64,000 nt of DNA from Pokkaliibacter sp. MBI-7 (GTDB lineage: Bacteria > Pseudomonadota > Gammaproteobacteria > Pseudomonadales > Balneatricaceae): the NCBI RefSeq assembly GCF_029846635.1, contig NZ_JARVTG010000001.1, forward strand, positions 1,916,001 through 1,980,000. The letters are read 5' to 3'. Positions within the stretch are counted from its first letter, which is position 1. Each line of letters begins with the position of its first letter. Both the position numbers and the translations under genes were made by a program. The notes below the pieces were generated by a model, which was not told the DNA's origin, did no database searches, and saw only the letters and a list, made by a program, of their open reading frames with translations. This document shows, in pieces, positions 25,892 to 33,360 of this stretch.

Positions 25892-25916
25892 CATTTTGAT
25901 GACTGTCATCAAAATG
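25892..25916. promoter_or_regulatory. Long perfect palindrome in the hydrolase/TetR divergent region
   Basis: CATTTTGATGA and TCATCAAAATG are perfect 11-bp inverted arms around a 3-base centre. Placement between divergent genes and symmetry suit a TetR-family operator. The core GATGAC/GTCATC also occurs in the palindrome at 16364-16381, with different spacing. Confidence 0.55.
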
Positions 25917-26096
25917 ACACTGAACTATGTCAGCAACAATACTAGACTCACGGGTACGCCATCGTGAGCAGCCAGATCGGCACCATGGCGACCGCAATCA
26001 CAACAAGAGTGGCAGACCTGTCGCAACCACAGGCTGATAGCGAGATAAGCCTCAGGGTCCAGCGCCACTCCACAGCCCGAATAAATGGAGTATTTG

Positions 26097-26921
26097 ATGG
26101 CTACCCGCAAGAAAACCACAACAACGACAGCGACCACCACGCCAGCTGCGACGGCAACACCGGCCAAACCCCGTACCCGGTCAACCAAACCGGCCGCCAG
26201 CCGAACCCCGGCAGCAGCTTCAACAGCCGAAGCTCAGCAGGAGCGCCGTCAGGCCATCCTCAGCACCGCCCTTGATCTGCTGCAGAGCCAGGGTTACACC
26301 GCCACCAGCATGCTGGCCATTGCCCGAGATGCCGGCGCTTCCAAAGAAACCCTGTATTCCTGGTTCGGCAACCGTGAAGGGCTGTTCGTGCAGCTGATTG
26401 AGCAGCATATTGCCCAGCACCTGACCCCTCTGCTCAGCGCCAGTGTCAGCGATGCGGCCGTGCTGCCCGTGCATCTGCGCGCCGTGCTGGCCTTCTGGCT
26501 CAGCCCCGCCACCCTGGCGCTGACCCGTGCCGCCATCAGCGAAACCAATCCGGCACTGGCGCAGGCACTGAATACGCAGGGTCTGCAGGCCACCACCAGC
26601 CATCTTGCTATTGTGCTGGCGAGCCTTGGCCTCAGCTGCCCGGTGAACAGCGATCAGGGTGCCTATCTGCTCAGCAGCCTGCTTGGCCCCTATCAGCTCA
26701 GCGCCCTGCTCAGCGGTGAAACGGTCAGCCTTGATGACAGCCTGAGCGCCCATATCGAAGACGTGCTGGCCAGCTGTGCGGTGACCGCCACCGAGACCGT
26801 CAGTGAGGCAGAGGAAAGCGCACCGGCCAAGGCGGAGAAGAAGAAAAAGGACAAGGGTGGCAAAGACAAAAAGGACAAGAAAAAGAAAAAAAAGCATGAT
26901 CTGGGCATGCTCAGTGACTGA
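26097..26921 (+). CDS. TetR-family regulator with low-complexity N-terminus and lysine-rich tail
   Basis: 274 aa from ATG 26097 (GGAG 6 bases upstream). Residues 1-45 are Thr/Ala/Pro/Lys-rich. Residues about 50-95 are the TetR helix-turn-helix ('RRQAILSTALDLLQSQGYTA', 'AIARDAGASKETLYSWFGNR'). A helical ligand domain follows to about 225. The last 35 residues are almost all Lys, Asp and Gly ('KKDKGGKDKKDKKKKKK'), like the histone-H1-like tails of PhaF or AlgP. Such tails are not typical of TetR proteins and would add non-specific DNA affinity. Probably regulates the divergent hydrolase and itself. Confidence 0.85.
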   Translation: MATRKKTTTTTATTTPAATATPAKPRTRSTKPAASRTPAAASTAEAQQERRQAILSTALDLLQSQGYTATSMLAIARDAGASKETLYSWFGNREGLFVQLIEQHIAQHLTPLLSASVSDAAVLPVHLRAVLAFWLSPATLALTRAAISETNPALAQALNTQGLQATTSHLAIVLASLGLSCPVNSDQGAYLLSSLLGPYQLSALLSGETVSLDDSLSAHIEDVLASCAVTATETVSEAEESAPAKAEKKKKDKGGKDKKDKKKKKKHDLGMLSD

Positions 26922-26962
26922 TCACCATCATCAGTAGGCATGCCCACCTGCCTTGACGCTCA

Positions 26963-27013
26963 CCGTACTCCTTGTCGATGATAATGACCGCTCAACCACG
27001 ACAAGGAGTACGG
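26963..27013 (+). promoter_or_regulatory. Inverted repeat sequestering the ribosome site of the HAD gene
   Basis: CCGTACTCCTTGTCG (26963-26977) and CGACAAGGAGTACGG (26999-27013) are perfect 15-bp inverted arms with a 21-base spacer. The right arm contains AAGGAG and ends 1 base before the GTG start at 27015. In RNA the stem would bury the ribosome site. It is also placed to act as the terminator of the TetR-like gene, but no T run follows. As DNA it could be an operator. Confidence 0.7.
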
Positions 27014-27014
27014 G

Positions 27015-27665
27015 GTGAAAATTCAGGCAGTGTTATTTGATTGTGATGGGGTACTGGTCGACAGCGAGCCTCTTTCCAAGGGCTTGCTGCTGACCATGAT
27101 TACTGAGCTGGGTATCGAACATGATCTCGGCCAGCGCCTGATTTCTGTGTCCGGCCAGCGCATGAGCGAATGTCTGGACAATGTCGCTGAATGGCTGCAA
27201 CGCCCGCTACCCGGCGATTTTCTAGAGCAGTTCCGCCAGCGTGAATACGTGCTGCTGCGCCAGCAGCTGCAACCCATCCCCGGTATCCACAGTGCCCTTG
27301 AACGCTTGACCCTGCCACGGGCCGTGGCCTCCAACGGGCCGATGGAAAAAATCCTGATCAACCTCGACAGCACCGGCCTGCGTCATCACTTTGGCGAACA
27401 CCTCTACAGTGCCTACGATCTCGACCGTCATAAGCCCGACCCCGCACTCTATCTGCATGCCGCCGCACAACTGGGCATTGAGCCCGCCGCCTGCCTGGTA
27501 GTGGAAGACAGCCCCTTTGGTGCCGAAGCCGGTCTGCGCGCCGGGATGACCGTCGTGGGTTATGGCGAGCAGCGCGTCAGCCTGCAGCAGATGGGCACCC
27601 TGCCACTGGCCGATATGGCGCAACTGCCTGACCTGATCAGCGCCCTGACAACTGATCAGCAGTAA
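27015..27665 (+). CDS. HAD-superfamily phosphatase (subfamily IA)
   Basis: 216 aa from GTG 27015. HAD motif I 'VLFDCDGVLVDSEPL' gives nucleophile and general-acid Asp. Motif II is 'AVASNGP', motif III is Lys in 'DLDRHKPDP', and motif IV is 'LVVEDSPFGAEAG'. A helical cap lies between motifs I and II. It resembles YieH-type sugar-phosphate/6-phosphogluconate phosphatases. Translation start is inside the inverted repeat described at 26963-27013. The GNAT gene follows 28 bases later. Confidence 0.88.
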   Translation: MKIQAVLFDCDGVLVDSEPLSKGLLLTMITELGIEHDLGQRLISVSGQRMSECLDNVAEWLQRPLPGDFLEQFRQREYVLLRQQLQPIPGIHSALERLTLPRAVASNGPMEKILINLDSTGLRHHFGEHLYSAYDLDRHKPDPALYLHAAAQLGIEPAACLVVEDSPFGAEAGLRAGMTVVGYGEQRVSLQQMGTLPLADMAQLPDLISALTTDQQ

Positions 27666-27693
27666 CAGAACCAAAACAACGCAGGAGACAGGC

Positions 27694-28134
27694 GTGATTC
27701 GGACCGTTGAACGGCAGGATTTACCACAGCTGCTGGTATTGTGTGGCGACCATGCCCGCTATGAAGGCGCGACTTATGACCCTGCGGGGAAGCAGGCGCA
27801 ACTGGAGGCAGCCATCTGGAGCACGCAACCCGCCCTATTTGTGCTGGTAGCGGTCGAAGGCGATACGCTGACGGGCTATGCCAGCGCAACCCGCGAGTTC
27901 TCCACCTGGGATGCGGACTATTTCCTGCATATGGACTGCCTCTACATCAGTGAAAGCCATCGTGGTCATGGGCTGGGGTATCAGTTTGTCGAGCAGCTCA
28001 AACAGCTGGCCAGACAGCTGCGCTGCACTCATCTGCAATGGCAGACACCTGCCGATAACCACAGTGCGGTCAGGTTCTATCAGCGTCTGGGGGCCACCAG
28101 CAAAGATAAAAAGCGCTTCTTTCTTGCCTTGTAA
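27694..28134 (+). CDS. GNAT N-acetyltransferase
   Basis: 146 aa from GTG 27694, with CAGGAGACAGGC upstream. Acetyl-CoA motif A is visible as 'LYISESHRGHGLGYQFVEQL' (R/Q-x-x-G-x-G/A), and motif B as 'LQWQTPADNHSAVRFYQRLG'. Cytoplasmic. Acceptor unknown. Likely cotranscribed with the HAD gene before it. Confidence 0.87.
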   Translation: MIRTVERQDLPQLLVLCGDHARYEGATYDPAGKQAQLEAAIWSTQPALFVLVAVEGDTLTGYASATREFSTWDADYFLHMDCLYISESHRGHGLGYQFVEQLKQLARQLRCTHLQWQTPADNHSAVRFYQRLGATSKDKKRFFLAL

Positions 28135-28185
28135 AACCCGATCGTGCTTTATGCCATCCTTTTGCCCTCTCAACAGGCGCCTGCC

Positions 28186-28695
28186 ATGACTCCACCTGCC
28201 TTCCAGCTCCGCCCCGCTACCGCTGACGACGCCACCGCTATGGTGGCGGTGCACTATGCTGCGGTGCACGCCATCTCCCCGACGCACTACGCTGCCGACA
28301 TCCTGTCTTCCTGGTCACCTGAACCGGATGAGTATCGTTGTGCCTGGCTGGCCCATCTGGTCGACAAGGACAGCACAGTCTGTCAGGTGGCCCTGTCAGC
28401 AACGGGGCTCATCGTGGGGTTTGTGCTGGCGCTACCGGCCCAGTCCAGACTGCAGGCGCTGTATGTCGATCCCGGTTGCAGCGGCCAGGGTGTGGGTGTC
28501 AGTCTGCTCAGGGCGGTGGAAGAACAGTGCTATCAGAGTGGCGTGAGCGTACTGGAGCTGTATGCCTCATATAACGCGGAGCACTTCTACCGCCATCAGG
28601 GCTATATGTCAGTCAGCGCGGCCACCCAGTCACTGGCCGATGGCAGCAGTATGAGTGCCGTATTGATGTGCAAACATCTGGCAAAGGCGGGCTGA
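28186..28695 (+). CDS. GNAT N-acetyltransferase
   Basis: 169 aa from ATG 28186; a longer frame starts at 28144 but adds residues outside the fold. Motif A 'LYVDPGCSGQGVGVSLLRAV', motif B 'LYASYNAEHFYRHQGY'. The domain begins 'FQLRPATADDATAMVAVHYA'. Acceptor unknown. Convergent with the immunity fragment at 28742-28857, so its 3' end marks the left border of the second effector/immunity array. Confidence 0.86.
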   Translation: MTPPAFQLRPATADDATAMVAVHYAAVHAISPTHYAADILSSWSPEPDEYRCAWLAHLVDKDSTVCQVALSATGLIVGFVLALPAQSRLQALYVDPGCSGQGVGVSLLRAVEEQCYQSGVSVLELYASYNAEHFYRHQGYMSVSAATQSLADGSSMSAVLMCKHLAKAG

Positions 28696-28741
28696 ATAAG
28701 GGCAGATGAGATGGAGCTGGCGGAGGGTGGCCGAGATGGTG

Positions 28742-28857
28742 AATGGCTGACCCTTCCTGGCGCAATCATTCACGATGTCATGCCACGCTGACTCAGTAAT
28801 CAGATAGGTACTGCCATTGATTTCCTCTTCGGATTTGACCGTATCCCGCCCCAGCAC
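28742..28857 (-). pseudogene. C-terminal fragment of an array-2 immunity protein
   Basis: The frame from GTG 28857 reads 'VLGRDTVKSEEEINGSTYLI' and '...AWHDIVNDCARKGQPFTI'. This matches the last 45 residues of the immunity protein at 29654-30172 ('VLGRDTVKSKEEVNGSSYLI'). No N-terminal part or start signal remains, and after 'FTI' the frame continues into unrelated sequence antisense to the GNAT gene. It is a relic of a third module. Confidence 0.78.
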
Positions 28858-28870
28858 CTGCGTGCATTTA

Positions 28871-29374
28871 CTATTCGCTGCTGTTTAGTGCAAAAGAGGC
28901 GACCGTATATTGTTCGCCGTTTTTCTCGCAGTCAGCAGCAATCGTTTGCCAATATTTCTCAGTAACTAAATAGGTGCTGCCGTTGATGTCGGCTTGTGTT
29001 TTGACGGTATCTTTTCCGAAGATCCAGTGACGCCGGGACAACGCCAGACTGGTATCCGGTCGGTCCTCATCTACCGTACCTTCCCACAGCGCCAGCATCT
29101 TTGCTTCCTGCCAGTGAGCAAAGGCAATGATATGCCCATCATCCCAGCGATACCCTACCGTGCAAAGATGATTAGTTTTTCCATTCTCTTCATAAAGCGC
29201 TATCAGCTCAGCAATCGCTGATTGTGGCCGGGTAAAATACGGCTGAGTTGAAAGAACCACTCTTTCTTTGGCACTTTTATTGAAAACATCGGGTAACTGA
29301 TCAGCCTTACTGACATTGATGCTGGAGAAAAAGGCGGCAACAGTGCACAAAATATAACAACGGACATTATTCAT
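28871..29374 (-). CDS. Predicted exported immunity protein, second copy
   Basis: 167 aa from ATG 29374, after GTGGAAGAAA. ATG 29389 (TAATATG with the orphan-tip stop) is an alternative. A signal peptide is clear ('CYILCTVAAFFSSINVSKA'). The mature part shares 'TNHLCTVGYRWDDGHIIAFA', 'HWQEAKMLALWEG' and 'FGKDTVKTQADINGSTYLV' with the protein at 29654-30172. Two conserved cysteines may form a periplasmic disulfide. Pairing with an effector tip directly upstream supports immunity. AT-rich compared with flanking genes. Confidence 0.72.
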   Translation of the reverse strand: MNNVRCYILCTVAAFFSSINVSKADQLPDVFNKSAKERVVLSTQPYFTRPQSAIAELIALYEENGKTNHLCTVGYRWDDGHIIAFAHWQEAKMLALWEGTVDEDRPDTSLALSRRHWIFGKDTVKTQADINGSTYLVTEKYWQTIAADCEKNGEQYTVASFALNSSE

Positions 29375-29390
29375 TTTCTTCCACCGCATA

Positions 29391-29525
29391 TTATTTTTTT
29401 GCCTTAGAGAGAAAACTATCAGAGAGCGTATAAAACGTCTGGCCACCTTTATCTGCAAAAAAGACGAAATTTGATCCCGGGCTGTCTGAGCCGGTAGTAC
29501 GCCAGGAATACAAACCAGACTGACA
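29391..29525 (-). pseudogene. Orphan tip of the array-2 effector
   Basis: An in-frame stretch ending at TAA 29391 reads 'CQSGLYSWRTTGSDSPGSNF', 'VFFADKGGQTFYTL', 'SDSFLSKAKK'. It aligns end to end with the last 45 residues of the effector at 30174-31040 ('CTTKLYAWRTSGAASPGKNF'). No in-frame start lies between it and the terminator at 29604-29634, so it appears untranslatable as it stands. The next immunity gene follows immediately. Confidence 0.72.
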
Positions 29526-29603
29526 GGTAATCCACGCATGTTTATTAACAGCACAAGCAGGAAAACAAGGTGAAAGAACGATCTTGTCATACCACCTAAC
29601 ATA

Positions 29604-29634
29604 AAAATGGCCCGGTTTTCCTCCGGGCCATTTT
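29604..29634 (-). terminator. Intrinsic terminator after array-2 immunity gene 1
   Basis: AAAATGGCCCGG / CCGGGCCATTTT, a perfect stem with T5 on the minus strand, 20 bases after the immunity stop. It lies at the same relative place as the terminators in the first array. Confidence 0.85.
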
Positions 29635-29653
29635 GCATTACCGACACTGAGCT

Positions 29654-30172
29654 TCAGTTATTGCTGACAAAGGGGTCAATAGTGAACTGTCTGCCATTCT
29701 TTGCACAATCATTCACTATGTCATGCCACGCTGATGCAGTAATCAGATAGGAGCTGCCGTTGACTTCCTCTTTGGATTTGACCGTATCCCGCCCCAACAC
29801 GAGCTCTTTCCTCGCTAATGCCATGCTGGCAATCTGTGTTTCTTCATCATCGCCCCCTTGCCAAAGGATAATCTCCTTCTGTTCTTGCCAGTGCACCCAG
29901 ACCTGCATGTTTCCATTACTCCACTGGTAGCCAACAATGCAGAAATGATTTGTCTGATCATTCTTACTCGATCTGGCAATTCTTGCCTGAATAGAGGGCT
30001 CTGGAAAAGAAAAATAGCTGTTTGCTGATGTATCAAAACGGCTTGCAGGTTGATTTTCATCACTAAATGGAGAACTGGGTATATCACTGCCAAATGCAGT
30101 GTTAAGCATCAAAGAGAAGATAAGATAAGAAAAAAGTAAACTATACTTTTTAAATAAAAGACAAAACGCCAT
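29654..30172 (-). CDS. Predicted exported immunity protein of the array-2 effector
   Basis: 172 aa, starting 1 base after the effector stop. N-terminal signal peptide ('YSLLFSYLIFSLMLNTAFG'). The mature domain has 'QTNHFCIVGYQWSNGNMQVW', 'VHWQEQKEIILWQGG', 'ALARKELVLGRDTV' and 'AWHDIVNDCAKNG'. Two cysteines are conserved in the paralogue at 28871-29374. Export implies that the cognate effector acts in the periplasm. No known immunity family could be named from memory. Confidence 0.75.
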   Translation of the reverse strand: MAFCLLFKKYSLLFSYLIFSLMLNTAFGSDIPSSPFSDENQPASRFDTSANSYFSFPEPSIQARIARSSKNDQTNHFCIVGYQWSNGNMQVWVHWQEQKEIILWQGGDDEETQIASMALARKELVLGRDTVKSKEEVNGSSYLITASAWHDIVNDCAKNGRQFTIDPFVSNN

Positions 30173-30173
30173 G

Positions 30174-31040
30174 TCACTTACTACCCTTACCTGAATCTTT
30201 AATAAAAAATTCTGTCAACGTGTAAAAATCCTGCCCGCCTTTACTGGAAAATAGAACAAAATTCTTCCCCGGAGATGCAGCACCACTAGTGCGCCACGCA
30301 TACAATTTGGTAGTACAGGGATCTTTTCCAAGCTCACTTTCACTTAAGCGTGCAGTAGCAACAGCCAGTGCAATGTAGTCTCTAAATGCTTTGTTTTTCA
30401 CATGAGTTCCATCATTGGCTATCGCAATATATCTGGCCAGATTATCACCTAGCACAGTGGAGAGTTTCGGATAATTGGAAAAACCTTCGACTTGATTTGG
30501 CGCCTTAACAAATTCGACTAAATTATTGATATTCTTTCCAGCACCAAAGAACTCCGACCCTAGTTGCATTCTGTTTATGAATACAAACCGCATCCACTTC
30601 ATGCATTCTTCAACCTCACTACTGCTGTAACCCGGTAAACCCGGCGTAATATTCTCCACCAGCAGCATCCGCGTCAGCATACCTACCTCGGTACTGTCTG
30701 CCGGCAGCCTGATCTCGGGGAGTACTTCCACCTCCAGCGGTGCCGTGGTCTGGTCTTTTTTGGTCAGTGTAGGAGTGCCGTCATTGAGGAAAGCGTCGAC
30801 GAAGGTACGCTGGCTGGTGACGATGCCATCGCGACGCACCTCGATGCGCAGTGACTGCTCCAGCATCCGGTCATTGACCTGTACGGCGGAGACCGTCAGC
30901 AATTGTGGATTACGGCTTTTGAGAACGATATGGCGGCGGTTGCTGCCCAGTCCTTCCACCTTGATCGGCAGGCTGTTGCCCGCCACCAGTGTGATCTTGT
31001 TGCCTAATGGAGCGCGATTATTGCGATAGAGCTTGGCCAT
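30174..31040 (-). CDS. Putative antibacterial effector acting in the periplasm
   Basis: 288 aa from ATG 31040, chosen for AAGGA 8 bases upstream. A longer frame to 31157 has no ribosome site. The first 100 residues look like a beta-sandwich ('NKITLVAGNSLPIKVEGLG', 'RRHIVLKSRNPQLLTVSAV', 'LEVEVLPEIRLPADST'). From about residue 120 a helical domain ('VGMLTRMLLVENITPG', 'MKWMRFVFINRMQLG') faintly recalls SleB-like wall hydrolases with an early Glu. The end 'YAWRTSGAASPGKNFVLFSS' is the portion copied in the orphan tip. A peptidoglycan target is a guess supported by the exported immunity proteins. No secretion signal is present, which fits type VI delivery. The 3' half is AT-richer than the 5' half. 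Confidence 0.65.
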   Translation of the reverse strand: MAKLYRNNRAPLGNKITLVAGNSLPIKVEGLGSNRRHIVLKSRNPQLLTVSAVQVNDRMLEQSLRIEVRRDGIVTSQRTFVDAFLNDGTPTLTKKDQTTAPLEVEVLPEIRLPADSTEVGMLTRMLLVENITPGLPGYSSSEVEECMKWMRFVFINRMQLGSEFFGAGKNINNLVEFVKAPNQVEGFSNYPKLSTVLGDNLARYIAIANDGTHVKNKAFRDYIALAVATARLSESELGKDPCTTKLYAWRTSGAASPGKNFVLFSSKGGQDFYTLTEFFIKDSGKGSK

Positions 31041-31363
31041 CGGTCTGTCCTTGTTGCCCGGATAAAGCCAGAAAACGTGCCTGAGCACGTGCGGATCGCG
31101 GAACAGCAGCTGAACAGTCGACATCGACGTCATGGGGGAAGGGAGGCGCTCAGCCATCCTGCTGGCAGTCCGCCGGGGTCAAAAAGTGTTCATCATCCGT
31201 GATGCCCGGCAACATACCGCGAAGAGCCAGCCCCAGCAAGGGGAAACCCTGCCTGCTCTGACTGACCGACGTGCGACTGCGCCACTTTGTCTGCTTGCGA
31301 TTTTGGCCACCGCCCTAACTTTGGTAGTCTTGTGCCCTGTTTTTCCGAGGCAGATGACTGGCT
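31041..31363. other. Divergent intergenic region
   Basis: No gene recognised between the array-2 effector and the FAD oxidoreductase. The frame of the effector remains open to 31157, but without start signals. TTGGTAG/CTATGACT near 31320-31365 may include the oxidoreductase promoter, but nothing is clear enough to call. Confidence 0.4.
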
Positions 31364-32512
31364 ATGACTACCCTGGACCTGGACGTACTGATTATTGGCG
31401 GCGGCATCGCAGGCCTGTGGCTGCAGAACCGGCTGCATCGTCAGGGCTATGCCACCGTACTGGTGGAAGCCGATACCCTGGGCGGCAAGCAGAGCGTCTG
31501 TTCTCAGGGCATTATTCATGGCGGCACCAAGTACGCGCTGAACGGCATGCTGACACAGGCCGCCAATGCCATCGCCGCCATGCCCGGCCGCTGGCAGGCC
31601 GCCCTACGGGGGGAAGGCGATGTCGATCTGCGCGCGGCACGGCAGCTAAGTGACGCTCACTATATGTGGTCCAGCGGCAGTCTTGGCGGCAAGCTCACCA
31701 GCTTCTTCGCCAGCAAGGCGCTGCGCGGCCGGGTGGATACCCCGGACGCCGACAAACCCGCCATTTTTCAGGATCCGGCGTTTCGCGGCAGCCTCTATCG
31801 TCTGAACGAAATCGTGCTGGATGTCCCTTCCGTCCTGCGCGCCCTGCGTCTGCCCGGCCGTCAGCTCAGGGCACGTGCCGGTGACAATCTGATCTTCAGC
31901 GATGGCGTATGGACACTGACAGACGGCGATCTGCAGATTCGTGCCAGACGTACCGTCCTGACCGCAGGTGAAGGTACCGAGGCCCTGACCCGGCAGCTGG
32001 GGCTGGATATCCCCATGCAGCGCCGCCCCCTGCAGATGGTAATGGCCAAGCATCGCTACCCTCATCCCATTTATGCCCACTGTATCGGTGCCAGCAGCAA
32101 ACCACTGGCGACCATTACCACCCATCCTCATCAGGATGGCAGTCAGGTCTGGTATATCGGTGGTGAAGTGGCCGAAAGCGGCGTTGAGCGCAGCGCCACT
32201 GAGCAGATCGCCCATGCCCGCGAAGTCGTCGGTAAGCTGTTGCCCTGGGTCGATCTGGGTGCCGCAGAGTGGGCCACCCTGCCCATCAACCGTGCGGAGC
32301 CCAGGCAGTCCGGTCTGGTGCGTCCCGATACCGCCTATGCTCAGGCAGTCGGTGAAATGATCGTCTGCTGGCCGACCAAGCTGGCGCTGTCTGCCGATCT
32401 GAGTGATCAGGTACTGGCCATGTTGCCCGCCCCCAGCGGTGAAGTGGTCACGCTACCTGCCGGACTGCCCGAGCCGGACGTCAGCCTGCCCATCTGGGAT
32501 CAGTTACTGTGA
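31364..32512 (+). CDS. FAD-dependent oxidoreductase (DAO-like)
   Basis: 382 aa. The N-terminal dinucleotide motif 'DVLIIGGGIAGLWLQNRLHR' with 'VLVEADTLGG' shows FAD binding in the DAO family. 'SVCSQGIIHGGTKYAL' after it is the usual FAD-contact loop in this family. C-terminal 'VWYIGGEVAES' is the second substrate-side segment. It probably oxidises an amine or alpha-hydroxy acid; the substrate is unknown. The aldo/keto reductase follows, with its start 17 bases after the stop. Confidence 0.85.
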   Translation: MTTLDLDVLIIGGGIAGLWLQNRLHRQGYATVLVEADTLGGKQSVCSQGIIHGGTKYALNGMLTQAANAIAAMPGRWQAALRGEGDVDLRAARQLSDAHYMWSSGSLGGKLTSFFASKALRGRVDTPDADKPAIFQDPAFRGSLYRLNEIVLDVPSVLRALRLPGRQLRARAGDNLIFSDGVWTLTDGDLQIRARRTVLTAGEGTEALTRQLGLDIPMQRRPLQMVMAKHRYPHPIYAHCIGASSKPLATITTHPHQDGSQVWYIGGEVAESGVERSATEQIAHAREVVGKLLPWVDLGAAEWATLPINRAEPRQSGLVRPDTAYAQAVGEMIVCWPTKLALSADLSDQVLAMLPAPSGEVVTLPAGLPEPDVSLPIWDQLL

Positions 32513-32529
32513 GCCACAGGAGCAGCCAA

Positions 32530-33360
32530 ATGACCACTGATACTCTGCATGATCTGCCGCGCCGCCCTCTTGGCCAGACCGGTCTGATGCTATCGCCGAT
32601 GGGTTTTGGCACCGTCAAACTGGGCCGTAATCAGGGGGTGAAATATCCCGCCGGGTTTGAGCTGCCTGATGACCGTACTGCTCTTAACCTGCTGGCCGAA
32701 GCACAGGCGCTGGGCATCAATCTGCTGGATACCGCCCCCGCCTATGGCAGCAGTGAACTGCGCCTCGGCACCCTGCTGCGTGGCCAGCGACAGCAGTGGC
32801 TGATCTGCTCCAAGGTGGGGGAAGAGTTCAGCGACGGCGAGTCCAGCTACTGCTATACATCGGAGCATATCCGCATGTCGGTGGAGCGCTCACTGCTGCG
32901 ACTGAACACCGATGTGATTGATCTGATGCTGCTGCATTCCGACGGTAACGACGTCGACAATATCCAGCGTTACGGTTCACTGCAGGTGCTGAATGAGCTG
33001 AAGCAGCAGGGCAAGCTGCGCGCCACCGGTATCTCCAGCAAGACGGTGGAAGGTGGCCTGCTGGCGCTGCAACAGAGCGACTGCGCCATGGTCACCCTCA
33101 ACCTCCATCAGCAGGATGAACAGCCGGTCATTGACTATGCGGCCAGCCACGACAAGGGCATCCTGATCAAGAAGGCGCTGGCCTCCGGCCATGTCTGTCT
33201 GCAGCCGGGACAAGACCCGGTGCAGGCCAGCTTTGAGCTGATCTTTGCCCGTCCCGGCGTCACCTCTGTGATCATCGGCACGCTTAATGCGGGGCATCTG
33301 CGCCATAACGTGGCGGTGATGGCCGGGATGCTGCAATCGTCTAAATCAGTAACAGATTGA
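32530..33360 (+). CDS. Aldo/keto reductase
   Basis: 276 aa from ATG 32530 (AGGAG 8 bases upstream). A GTG at 32509 overlapping the previous stop is possible. TIM-barrel features: 'GQTGLMLSPMGFGTVKLGRN', 'LLDTAPAYGSSELRLG' (catalytic Asp/Tyr), 'WLICSKVGEEF' (Lys), 'IDLMLLHSDGND' (His), and C-terminal NADPH loop 'PGVTSVIIGTLNAGHL'. The catalytic tetrad is complete. Its 3' end overlaps the convergent TOPRIM-like gene by 20 bases. Confidence 0.9.
   Translation: MTTDTLHDLPRRPLGQTGLMLSPMGFGTVKLGRNQGVKYPAGFELPDDRTALNLLAEAQALGINLLDTAPAYGSSELRLGTLLRGQRQQWLICSKVGEEFSDGESSYCYTSEHIRMSVERSLLRLNTDVIDLMLLHSDGNDVDNIQRYGSLQVLNELKQQGKLRATGISSKTVEGGLLALQQSDCAMVTLNLHQQDEQPVIDYAASHDKGILIKKALASGHVCLQPGQDPVQASFELIFARPGVTSVIIGTLNAGHLRHNVAVMAGMLQSSKSVTD

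Noticed and set aside
29390..29647. 86-residue hydrophobic extension in front of the second array-2 immunity protein
   Set aside because: The frame runs through the terminator hairpin and antiparallel to the reading frame of the orphan tip. The real signal peptide begins at about 29374.
31041..31157. N-terminal extension of the array-2 effector
   Set aside because: Open in frame, but with no ribosome site. ATG 31040 has AAGGA at a good distance.
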